Positions 23,812 through 34,743 of a DNA stretch of 64,000 nt are shown piece by piece. Under the pieces are notes generated by a model. The model worked only from the letters and a program-made list of their open reading frames with translations, was not told where the DNA came from and searched no databases. A program made the position numbers and the translations under genes. Numbering within the stretch: position 1 is the first letter of the stretch; every line of letters begins with the position of its first letter. Location of the stretch: positions 6,998,886 to 7,062,885 of the forward strand of contig NC_088789.1 in assembly GCF_949628265.1 (NCBI RefSeq). Reading direction: 5' to 3'. Source of the DNA: Cloeon dipterum. Lineage: Eukaryota; Arthropoda; Insecta; Ephemeroptera; Baetidae.

Positions 23812-25701
23812 GGCAAAATGATAACAAAAATGAACTCTCGCAGCAACGTACGAAACTAATTCGCCGCAAGAACAAATATTGTGGCCATTAACGATCCTAA
23901 AATGAACAAACATTGTGTGACAAAAATGTAAAATGGTAACTCAGGACAAGTAGATGTATGACCATAGTGGGCGCCCAAACTTCACTTCGGCCCAGCCTTG
24001 CAGCGCTGATTCGCTATTTAATTTCCGAAATCGACGAAACGAGCCGTCGGTGTGTTAGAAAACGACGTAAAAAAGTGACGGCAATAGCCGCTGGCTAGTT
24101 TTGTGCTCGGAATCAGCACTCAAGAGTGAGCCGAACCTAGGCAGGAGTATGATTGCATTACATAGGAGTTAGGGTTACAGCTTCATTAATTAGTTCTCGT
24201 TACACAATATATTTTTTCTCTTATCTGTGGATTTGTGTGTGTGTACTCAACATTGATTTACTATATTCGACAGAAACATACAGCAGCAGTCTTCCAAAAA
24301 TTTTCCTTTAACATTGAACTGTATGTACACGAAAGGTTTGTGAGAAAAATTAATTTTGGCTTCGCTGTAACTCTCAAGTAGAGATCGAAATGTTTTACAT
24401 GTGTTGCCCCGTTTTTGTTGGTTCGAAAGAAAATATAACATTAATAAAAAAAGAGGAATTTCACGAGAAGTCGCACTTTTGTCACAAGAGAGAAATACTG
24501 AACCGAAAATAAAGAGAATGAAAGAGCACAGGAGGAGATGTGATTTGAGAATAGCTTAAAATTTAATCAACACTCTTCGTCAGCATTGCCAATGTATTTG
24601 TTTTACACCCTATCAGATCACGACCGGACCGAACGTGACAATAACATTATTTTTGAAACGCACACTCGTGACGGCCGCCGGTAGAAAATGGACGTCCATG
24701 GAGTTGGCTTGAATTGCACTTGCGGGGCGGCCGGCGGCGTGTGCGGCCTAAGTCGAAGGGCGCGTTCGGACCGAAGGGCAAAGGAACCTCAAAACACGGT
24801 TCAGTACTATGTTTCTTCTTCTTTTTGCAGCTTTGTATTTTTTAGTGCCTCTCTTTCTCTAATGTATGTGTTAAGTAAAAAGAAAACATCGCATTCAATA
24901 TAGGACCGACTTCGCTCTTTGCAGCAAACCGACGCGAGCGGCGCGGCTGCGGCGCCGTTCCAGTCAGCGCCGCCGCCGCCCACTGCTCTGCTCTTTGCTC
25001 TCAAACGGAAGTAAAGTGATAATTGCACAACAAGAAATTTTTATCACCACCCAATTCTCTTTCGCGCGCGTTGCTTTTTTTAAAATACATTAATCAATTA
25101 ATATTCACTAGAATACTTATAACAGCAGAATTAAACAGTGATATAAACTCTTTCTTTTACATCGTCATCAGCATCGTCATCATATCGACAAACATGCATA
25201 TAATTTATCCATCTTCTGTACAGAGTTAGGACCGGAGTGCCGAGTCGCTGGTTTAAAAGCCAGGGAAGGGCTCGACCCACTGCCAGGTGGGTCGACCCGC
25301 CCCGGACCTAGGTTGACAAATACGTGTTAAAAGTTGGTGGGGTTGTTTGTCTCTCCATCGATCTTTGTAAGTATGTACACGAACGTTAACAGGCTTTGGT
25401 TCACAATTTCCTTGTTGTTTTCCCTTAAAAATTGTTCTGCTAAAATGCCACTATTTTACGTGCGAGTGTCTGTGTGTGTGTCTCTCTCTCCCGCGAGGAG
25501 CTTCTCTCTGCGCAGTTAAACAACATGACAGCGAGTTGAGTGTTTGTGAGTGGTTCTTGTCTAGTCAGCCTCCAGCTTGGCTACAATGGTAACTGACGAG
25601 GGATTACCCGCCTCGTCCTCTTCCCTGGCTGCTGGCGACTGGCTTGGTAACTTGACGCTTCTGATCACAGTGACACCGCGGACACTGTGCTTTTCGTGGC
25701 A
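23812..25701 (-). other. Presumed Hr4 3' UTR
   Basis: No coding sequence was recognised on either strand. It contains AT-rich stretches, GC-rich blocks around 24670-24780 and 24905-25010, and the folded element at 25228-25309. Assignment to the Hr4 transcript is an inference from position and from the lack of a closer canonical polyadenylation signal. Confidence 0.4.
25228..25309. ncRNA. Compact GC-rich folded element (candidate structured RNA)
   Basis: Three nested or adjacent stems can be drawn by hand. An outer stem pairs AGGACCGG (25228-25235) with CCGGACCT (25302-25309), with one mismatch. A small hairpin pairs CTGGT (25248-25252) with GCCAG (25259-25263). A strong hairpin pairs TCGACCCAC (25272-25280) with GTGGGTCGA (25287-25295), extended by GGG/CCC across one bulged C. 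The flanks are AT-rich. It is not a tRNA: there is no B box of the GGTTCRANTCC type. The strand is unknown; on the - strand it would sit about 390-475 nt into the Hr4 3' UTR. Confidence 0.45.
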
Positions 25702-28700
25702 CTATCTTTGGATAGCAGAGTTCAGTAGGAAGGGTACATAGAACATTTTGCTCTCGAGCAACAACGCTGCTGCCGATTGGACCTGCGAGAAAATGGCATT
25801 TTAGAGAGGATTTTGATTGCGGGCGGACGCTTTTACCTCTGGAAGTCGCACCAGCAACTCCTGGAACCGTCCAGGTTGTTGGGGGAAGGAGTGCTCGACG
25901 TAGTACTTTAAGCAGTTCATATACCTATCCTGGATTATTTCGAGCTCTCCACAACCTGATCTCCCTGTGAGGAAAAAAATTAATTTTTATTTTCTTTAAT
26001 TGGCAATTTTGTATAATTTTTCTCGCGGTGGCAGTTTTTTGACGAATTATTTTACCATTTATGTACACATTAACATTGATATTTTCATTTATATAAATTA
26101 AAATGTGCCTCGGTACTGTCTTTTTATTATTATGACGTTTTTATTTTGGACAGAAAATTTACTTGAGTGCAATATTATTTGAGATTACATAGGGTAACAA
26201 CTAGTGCTTTGAACTTTTTTAAATTATTTTTGTACGTACCTTGATTCAACATGGTGATCACTTTCAGGCACACATACTCCTCCATCCGGAGACACATTTT
26301 CCGGAACATGAGAGTGACGTGGGTGATTTTCTCGACCATCAGGCCGACGTCTTGCCGCAGCTGCTCCATGGTTATGTGGCGTCCCATCATAGAGGAAAGG
26401 CACGCTTGAAGTGTGCTTAGGTTGTTGGCCACCTACGAAGGGAAATTCGTTAAGTTTGGCCATAAAATGAGACTGACAACTTTTACCTCTTGATTAAAGT
26501 CTGTGTTCTGATCGAAAGGCTTGCCGTGAATGGCTTGATAGGCTGAGGTTGTTAGCACAAGGAGTTCGTGCCACTTGTGAGTCAACATCCGAGTATGCAC
26601 CTGAAGTGGAACAAGCGATAAGCTGCATTGAAACAAAATTCCAGCAGGAAAGTTACCTCTACAGGCAATTCCAGGTAGAAAGGCAACCTCTTGGTCCACT
26701 GCACCAGTTTGTAAACTATCGAGTCTCCTATCTGGCACAATTTTTCACTGAGATCGCTGTTATGGTCCAAAAGCTCCTCCAAATTCTGCATGTATTTTTT
26801 ATGAGAAAACCATCCGTAAATTTTCAAGGGTTAACGTACCCTGAGAGTCGCGATATCTTGAAACTCGTCACAGTCTATCAGCGTTTGGATGAGGCTTAAG
26901 CTAGTTTCAAAAGGCATTACTGGTCTATCCCTAGAGGAACTTACGGCACTATCCAGTCTTTGCCTTAAGTGCACAACCTGCAAGCAGACGATCATTTTAG
27001 AATTCGGAACCAAAAAAAAGGGAATAAAAACTCTCACCTCGCTAGGGTTAGTTAGAGCAGTCTTTAATATGAGTCCGTTGACAAGGTGAGGCGGCAACGC
27101 GTTGCCAGGAGACTCCTTGTGCTTCTCGGTGGTTAGATGCGCAACTGTGGCCAGCTGCTGGTGCTGCAACTTGGTCAACGGCGTCGGATGGTGCAGCGAG
27201 TTGATCGCGTGAGTTTTGCTGACAGCCCCCGTGGGTGACTTCTTGTGCTTCTTGTACTTTACCTGCGAATTGAACAACAAATTAAATTAATACAAAGTCA
27301 GCGGAAACTCCACGATTGGCACTTACTTTGTAAAGGTTGTATACAGCCCCGGAATTCCTGCCTCCAGGCATTCTATCTTCTCGTACCGCTAAAAATTTAA
27401 AATGATCATTAGTGTCATTGACGAACTGATGGTTGAATGAACAAAGGAATGGAGAAGAAATTGTTCGCACCTTGTAACACCATGCCCTGCTCAATGCACT
27501 TCTTGAATCTGCAATACTGGCAACGGTTTCTCTGTGCTTTGTTGATTTCGCAGTTACCGTCTGCGACGCATGTGTACACCCGTCTGTTTTGTACTGTCCT
27601 CTTGAAAAATCCCTTACACCTGACAGACCGAAAGAATATGAGTCTTGGAACCACAAATACTACGATAAAAATTAAAATGTTTCTATAAAACAAAGCTTCT
27701 TATCATTTATTATTTAAGATGTTTTACTATCAGTTTATAGGCATGCAGGCATGAAGTGGGAGAGTTAAATTTTGAGCTTTAATATACATTAAAAAGTCAT
27801 GCAAAAATAATTATAAAACTGGAGTCCATTTAAAACTAAAAATGATTTTAGGTAAAAACGCCTCCTTAAGAGCGAAATAAACAAAATATCACACTGTGGG
27901 GACATGTTAAAAAGACACCAAGAAATATATTATGATTGATCGTAAGCAATGACCTACCACAAACGTATGAACGACTGAAGCAACCAACCAACCAACCACC
28001 AAAGGAGGTGCAATGAGAAAGTTAATTGGGGGGAGGGAGTAAATACTGAGGGACTGATGTTAGGACTCTGAAACTCCTAAGAGAGGCAACACCTGAGAAT
28101 GCAAGGGCGGCGGAGAGCGCCGCGTACTCACCCCTCGCACGTGATGATTCCGTAGTGAAGACCGGTGGCCTTGTCTTCGCAGATCATGCACACCATCGGC
28201 GGCTCGTATTCAGACTCGTCCTCCATGTGCGTGGCCATCGGGGCGCCACCCAACTTGATGTGCGGCTGCGGCCTACCACCCCACGAAGTCAGGTTCAGAG
28301 CCTGAAGGGCAGGATTGGTCCGAGTTAAAAATTGATATTCAGATTTCTTGTCATTAAAACTGAATTTTCGCGCAGGATGGACCTGCAAGTGCATACAAAA
28401 TGAGAATGGCAAAGTTTTTTTTTTCAAGGTTTCAGTCAGCCACACCGCTCAAAACTACTGTATTTTCGAATTGCATTATTTTGGTATCACAAACCTGAGG
28501 ATTGAGTTCAGGGTGCTGAAGCGGTGCCGCGGCAGGGGGTAGTTGGCTGAGGTCGCCAGCCCAGAGCCGCTCCATATTGAGCGGCGTCTGGAAGTGCGGC
28601 CTCTCCGTCCTAATGACCGTCTGGCTGGGTTGAGGCGGCGCTTGGTGGTGGGAGTGGAAGTTTGCCGTGTCCTGGCCCAGACTGAGCAGGCCGTCCACGG

Positions 28701-30182
28701 ACATCTTGATCTGCTCTTCCGTACTGTAGTTGTTCATCTTGGGATGCTGCTGCTGCTGTTGCTGTTGTTGGCTCTGGGGTGACTGCGACGGCGGCGGCTG
28801 TTGATGCTGCTGCTGCTGCAGCGGAGGCGGCTGCTGGTGGGGAGGCGGAGGGTGCATCAGGTGGTGCTCCTGCTGCTGGTTTGAGGACCACACCATGGTG
28901 CGAACGCCACCCACCTCGCCCATTATCACAGTCGGGGTGCGCATCCTCTGCTGCTGGGGGCTGACGCTGCTGCTTGTTGGTGACATATGGTTCTGCACGC
29001 CCTTGATGGGGATCATGGCAGGGGGGCCGCTGGCGCGCAGGCCACCACCCATCATGTCCGGCTTGAGGCTGGTGATTTTGGACAGGTAGCTGGACGGGTT
29101 CTGCGTGATCACTTGGCTCGGCGCCGACACCGGCCAGAAAGCTGGCGAGTTGCTCGATATGACGCTAGTAACTGGCTGCGAGGAGGTCGGCGTCGACACC
29201 GCCGGGTGATGGAGGTGATGGATGTGGTGCAGAGGGGGTGGAACTTGGTGATGCTGCTGCTGCTGCACGGAACCGGATGGCGAGTGCTGCGAACTCTGGG
29301 TCGGCGCCGGCTGTGGCGTCGCGGGCGATGGGGTTAGCACGGTTCTGCCCTCGCCACCTGAAATGCAAATTTTATTTTCAAACCAAATGTTTAACAATTA
29401 AGAAAAAATATTTCAGGATAGTGGCAAAAAGCTCTAGTTTATTTTGCTAAAATATGTCAAGTGGTTTTTACAGCTGATTAGGAAATGGAAAACTCAAATA
29501 CGAGGAAATAGAAGCTTTCGCTTTGTGACGCATTTGCAGCATTACTCACCGCCGTCGAAAACGCTGTTATCTTCTATTGGCTGCGTCGCCTCTGAGTTTG
29601 TGTTTGGAACTACGTCCGGCCTGGGAGTTTCCGTAATAACGCCAGGTCCAGGAGACGCTCTGCTGGATTAATGCAATTGTTTAGTACGGCGAATGCTCAG
29701 CTTAAGCTTTTCAAACTTCTATACCTCTCAACTTTTAATGCGGGACTACTTGAGGGCTGCGGCGACTCTTCCTCGTTTGGAGCCATATTGGCACTCTCTG
29801 GTGAGGGAGTTTCAGTTGCACTCTCGCCTTTAAAATTTAAAAAAATAGAATTAGAATTTAACCAGCTACAATTTATTATTTTAGGAGTTCACACGGCTTC
29901 AATTGAAATTGGTAAATAAATAAATAAAATTTTATTGAAATAGAGCTTTTTTAATTTAAAATCCTTCAAGAAGTATAGGTATAGGTACTTTTGTAGGGTA
30001 TGCATTCCGCACGTCACGAGTACGCAGCAGGTTGCATACACGCACACAAAATGACAGAATAACGAGGAGCAGAACTCACCGTCGCTGCTGCATCTGCTGT
30101 CGACTTTGTGCCTTTTCAGTTTGATGTCCTGAAACAGGCTCATAATCTGCAAGTCGCGAGGGGTGGCCGTCATCGTGCTCAT
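25702..30182 (-). CDS. Hr4: Nuclear hormone receptor 4 (Hr4, NR6A/GCNF class), 14 coding exons
   Basis: A nuclear transcription factor of the NR6A class, in insects an ecdysone-response regulator of moult and metamorphic timing. Coding exons in transcript order: 30080-30182, 29725-29827, 29550-29659, 28495-29357, 28132-28301, 27471-27619, 27327-27388, 27038-27262, 26840-26977, 26657-26785, 26487-26600, 26240-26432, 25837-25964, 25702-25782; 2568 nt, 855 residues. The N-terminal segment [19 protein letters not shown] is typical of Hr4. A Gln/His/Pro-rich region (about residues 107-393) includes a run of eight Gln. The two-zinc-finger DNA-binding domain (about 431-497) has P-box CEGCKGF and [12 protein letters not shown]. 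The Hr4-type extension [15 protein letters not shown], then KYKKHKK, follows. The ligand-binding-domain region covers about 596-855 and ends [18 protein letters not shown]. The first exon opens at an acceptor (30187), so 5' UTR exons lie upstream and an upstream coding start is possible. The start ATG at 30182 is a choice. Confidence 0.93.
27981..27998. repeat. (CAAC)n tetranucleotide microsatellite
   Basis: A short tract of about four and a half units inside the Hr4 intron between the two zinc-finger exons. Confidence 0.85.
28302..28382 (-). other. Possible alternative 5' extension of Hr4 exon 5 (27 codons)
   Basis: Two acceptors precede the first zinc-finger exon in the same phase: CTTCAG ending at 28302 and ACTTGCAG ending at 28383. 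The 81 nt between them has no stop and would add 27 residues just before the DNA-binding domain. The downstream acceptor joins NPQ to ALNLTSW, which I judge the family-typical junction. Confidence 0.35.
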
Positions 30183-30941
30183 TATTCCTGCAACAGAGAG
30201 AAACGCGACGTGAGCCGACGGTTGAGAATAGGAGCGGTGCATGGTATGTATGTGGTGGAGCATAGAAAAATTGTAAATTCAGCCAGCGCTGGGCCAAATG
30301 GATTTTTCCCGAGAGCAAATGCCCTTGCCCGCCGTCTGAATAGCAGCGGCGCAGACGAATACAGCCTCCCGCCGGTGGTGGAAAAGCATGCATGCTTGTA
30401 CGGCGGAGCTGCTGCTGCTGCTGTTGGCCGGACTATTTTTCGCCGAGCATAATGTGCATTGATTAAGTAGCATTGACATTTGTGACCTCTAGACAGAGAG
30501 CAGTGTGCTTGCATCCTAGACACACCAAGGCTGCTGCTGTGTATTATTGCGGTCTCTCTTTCTCATTTCTCTGTCTTATCTGCGCCTCCGTGCAGACCGA
30601 TGCAGTTGGCTGAATTGACCTCTGACTTTCCGAGCCTTGGCGATTGCAATAATAAAAAGCACATAGTTGTTTTCAACCTGCCTGGCACTTGTGCGGCTTT
30701 CTATAAATACGACCACGTGATCACGGTAGCTCCGGATAATTGAGGAAGGTGATGGCTGAGCTCATAGTGAGGTGACTCCTACTGCGACTTTTGCCGTCGT
30801 TGCCGCCGTCGGCTTCGACCGCGGTTGCATAATTCGCGACTCATTCGGCGAGCATCTAGAATCGCGCCCTCCACCCGACGTATTTTTAGTCGCAGCCAAT
30901 CAAAGTGCATGCTCTCTTGCCGTGCACGCGGTCAAGGATTC

Positions 30942-30945
<4 letters not shown>

Positions 30946-30972
<27 letters not shown>

Positions 30973-30974
30973 GT
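30946..30974. repeat. (TG)n dinucleotide microsatellite
   Basis: About fourteen uninterrupted TG units, the longest dinucleotide tract in the window. Confidence 0.95.
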
Positions 30975-31051
30975 TCGAGAGTTCTTGGCACGAGCCGCAC
31001 TTCTACGAATTTTGCATTTGATGCGTTCGGCGCCGAGAACGCTTTTCTAGC

Positions 31052-31075
31052 GAGAGAGGGAGAGAGAGAGAGAGA
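31052..31075. repeat. (GA)n microsatellite
   Basis: GA-rich tract with one GGG interruption, 78 bp after the (TG)n tract. Confidence 0.9.
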
Positions 31076-32057
31076 AAAACACCGCGAGCTTTCCTATTGA
31101 TTGGAATCTCGATTGATACGAGATAAAACAAAACACAGATGGCATTGAGCTGTGTTTGGTGTTTGATCAGCATTCGTATTGTGTAATACGAACTGAGGCG
31201 GCCGATGAATCATTGAAAGTCGGATTTCGGATATTCTAATGGGCTCTCCTCCACCCATCAAGTTCACACGTGTCGCCACGAAAGAGGGATTGCAACAGCC
31301 CAGCACGCGCCCTCGAAACAAGGTTCAGGGACGATACACATCCAGCACAGGATGCTGCCTCGATTGTTGCACGCGAGGGGCAATAATCCGACGCCGGGTG
31401 CCCCTCGAAAAATTGGGACAATCAGGCCACAGGAGACGCGTGTGGCCTTCTGCTGCGCCTTATTTTTCTCGGGCAGTGGCCAAAATTAACTCGCTAATCG
31501 CGCCGGGTCGAAATAGAAGCCTTGTCTGTTTACAAACACGATGCACGGTCGAAAAGAAAGACGCGTTTCCGATGCGTTGGTGCATGCGATCCAGATCGTT
31601 AAGTCATAAAAAAGCAATTTCATTTCACAGTGACGGAGAGTTAGGTGGAGTTGAGATGCAATTTTCTGCATGTTACTCACGCAATGGTAGTTGCCGGCTT
31701 TCGCAGTTATTACCGCTAATGAATGCACGCTTGTGCGCTACGAAAACAACAAGCAGAAATAAAAGGCGCTGCACCGCGAGAAACAGACACTTTCTCAGAA
31801 AAGCAATTAGCATACAGTTTGGCTTCAAAACAAGCAGAGATCCGGCTACTCACTCGTTGCGTATTGCGCGGGCAAAGGCTCAGGGATGCCTTGCAAGTCG
31901 TCTCGCTGTTTCTATTGGAACATTGTCACATTGAACCGTCGCTCTCGGAGTCGCGGTGGCTCTTCGTGAATGCATTTGGCCTAGTAACGTGACGCGAGAC
32001 TCGGCCACGGCGAGCGCTGCAGCAGAAATGCACTCGAATGCACTTTTGTGCAGCTCC

Positions 32058-32076
32058 GCCTGCCTGCCTGCCTGCC
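32058..32076. repeat. (GCCT)n tetranucleotide microsatellite
   Basis: Between four and five tandem GCCT units. Confidence 0.85.
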
Positions 32077-34717
32077 GGCCTGCCTCCTATCTGTCTCTAT
32101 TTCTCCTATCCCGCCGCCAGCGAGCGGCCTAGACAGAGGCAGGGACGGAAAAGAGACGAGCGAATTCGTAACTATCTCAGCTATAAATGCTAAAATTACG
32201 TGCGAGCACACGGAAAATGTAAATATATGCACCGATGACATCATGACTTATGCAGCTGCACTCGTTCGTCAGCCTTTCTGTTTCCCTCGAACCCGTCGTC
32301 CTAGTCCCACCGGAAGTCGGAACACGCGGCCCAACTCCTGAGCGAATTTGATTCCCACTAGTCTTGCGAATACGCAGTTTGCACCCCGTGGTAATTCGAT
32401 TGGATGCACGTGATTGAGAGTCATATGCTCGCAGCAATTTGCGTTGCAGAGTCGCTCATTACATGGTGTGCCACACATGCAAATTGCAACGGGATCGGCG
32501 AGACGGTGTTCGCGTCCACACCGACTTTGAAACTCGGCACCTGCTCACTCACTCTTCACGTATTTTTTCTAAAATGTTTTGACATTCATTCAGGCTCGAG
32601 GTCGAACTAGCCTTTAAGTTGCATCCAAATCTATAAACGAGTGGCGAGAGAGGCTGCCGGGGGCGGAGTCTGGGCTGCATTCATGCAATGTGTACACAAA
32701 GAGCGAAGATGCCGCCGCCGCCGCCACCGCTGCTGCTCCTCGGCTGTTTTTTTATCACCCGCCGTTCACGAGCCGCGCAGCTGCATTATGCAATTTCGGT
32801 GTCGGGGTTAAGGAATAGAGGACAAGGCCTATTTTATTATCGAGCATTATCACTGTGTGCGGCAGCTAGCCAACAACAAGTTGAACTAGCAATTAATTCG
32901 CCCTTATCGGTGTCTCAGGGGACAAATTCGATTTCTTCCACACGCTTCGTGTCGGCCGATCGCTCTCTCGCTTTTTGTGTTTGTGCAGTTTGCTTCCTCA
33001 GCCCGTCAGCCCACGCGCCCACGCGGCGGACGTGTGCTTGAGCACCAAAAACCGTTGACTGCCACTACTGCGCCACCAAAATCTTTCAGGGCCACGTCTT
33101 CTCGCGCATTCTAGCTATAGACAGCAGCCAGCGTGCGCGGTGTTTCGCAATATCTGCCGCTGCAGTTTGTTTGCACTCGAGACCTTGCGCCTTTATTTCG
33201 GGCCGCCCTTGCTTTTTTTCCTCTTGAAAGAAATCGATTCGTGCCTGAACCCCGCACGTTCTGCGGTCAATGAGACGGGGCTCGCTAGTGCGTGATTACT
33301 GTTTACCAGATCCGGTGGTTCTGCCAGAATTTCGCTCTAACAAAGGAAGGCCGCAACAGGGATCGTTTCCTTCTGATAAGATATTATTTGAAATTTTAAT
33401 TCCCGCTCCTTTTGTAAACACAAAAACAAGCCTTTTGTTTACTTTGTTTCGCCTGAGAGAGTCATAGTTTCAAATTTAGTGTGAAACCAAAATCAGGAAG
33501 AAATCAGATGACACGATGCGATATACAGTCATTAGAGCGGCTGATTCGAATTGAGGAAAACACCCCGGCAGCGTGTAAACGAGCCCAAACCGAATTTGCG
33601 TTCCTTGAACCCTTGTGCTAGATACACATGGAGCACGGCCGAGAGAGAAAGAGAGGACGGAAAGCCGGCTGTTCCGTGAGCGCGCACTCGCCGCCACCGA
33701 CTCCACCCCTAGCCTCCCCCGACTCCCACCTGTTTGTAACTAACCACCCCTGGCGTGGCGGTGCTGCCAGCACCACTTCCTGGGTCAATGCACTGACCTC
33801 GTTTGACCTCGACTTTACCCCCTGCCTGCAACCGAACCAACGGCCCCGTCTCTCTCCCTTTTTTTTTGTTGTTCGAGCACGCTGCGTGCCAGAAAAATTA
33901 TTGAGACTGTACTGCCCGTGCACATCTGCGGTGAGTGCAACTTTGAGCCCGTCGCACTCAAGTGATCGATGCATTGGTTGCAGATTATTTTTGCATTGTA
34001 AATGCAAAAGGTGTGCTTCACTTGCCAATGTTCTTCGGAAAAATGAAGCTACATGAGGTAGTGTGATTTCTTTTAAAACCAGAAACAAAAATACAACTTT
34101 TAAACGATGTTTTGCAAGCAAGTCCAAGGCTAAGTCTGCGATATATCTTAACATAGGTAATGTGGGAAACCTTTCAAATGAAGCCATTTTTAGAACGCTA
34201 ATGCTATTTCAGAAGCAAGTATATTACATGCCCTCAGTAATAAGGCCCGAAATAGACAAATCGCCTTTAAGCAGACGCTTTTTTGTTCACACGAACGTCT
34301 CTTCAAAGCAAACGAGAACTCCGCGTCATCTATTTCAAATAGGACATCAGAATTAATTCCGCACCAAAGTGGGAGGACTTTTAGAAGAGACGTTTGCGAA
34401 GTAATTGCAATCGGAGCTGCTGTCGACGCGAATCCACCGTGCAAAATGAACGCACACTAAGCAGGGGACGCGGCAAAAAGTTGAGTTCATTGCTCTCGCC
34501 GCCTCTGGAGCACTGGAAATGTACTATTATAAGCGAATCGCACCCCGCGCTGCTGCTGCTGTTGCTGCTGCAGACATGCAGAACAAATATAGCAAAAAGG
34601 ACTGGAGGGTCAGTCGGTGTATTGATTCGCGCCGAGCGCACCAACGAGCATTAACATTATGCTGCCTCGGTAGGCAGACATAAAAGCAGGTAGGTGCATT
34701 GCCTGCTGCATAACTCG

Positions 34718-34743
34718 GCCGCCGCCACCGCCGCCGCCGCCGC
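34718..34743. repeat. (GCC)n trinucleotide tract
   Basis: GCC units with one CAC interruption. Similar short tracts occur at 32708-32722, 39222-39250 and 60648-60667. Confidence 0.85.

Noticed and set aside
25228..25309. Interpretation of the folded element as a tRNA gene
   Set aside because: It lacks the A and B box consensus and a 7-nt anticodon loop, and its stem lengths do not fit a cloverleaf.
28987..29337. 116-codon + strand frame opposite the Hr4 Gln-rich exon
   Set aside because: It is a shadow caused by the CAG/CTG and CCN/NGG bias of the real exon.
31239..31934. 231-codon open frame on the + strand, the longest in the non-coding part
   Set aside because: It is Arg/Ser/Cys-rich with no domain or family resemblance, and its overlapping antisense frames are similarly open. 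This fits a chance frame in GC-rich DNA.
33618..34187. 189-codon - strand and 142-codon + strand frames overlapping each other
   Set aside because: Neither shows a motif, signal peptide or biased codon pattern, and mutual overlap argues for chance.
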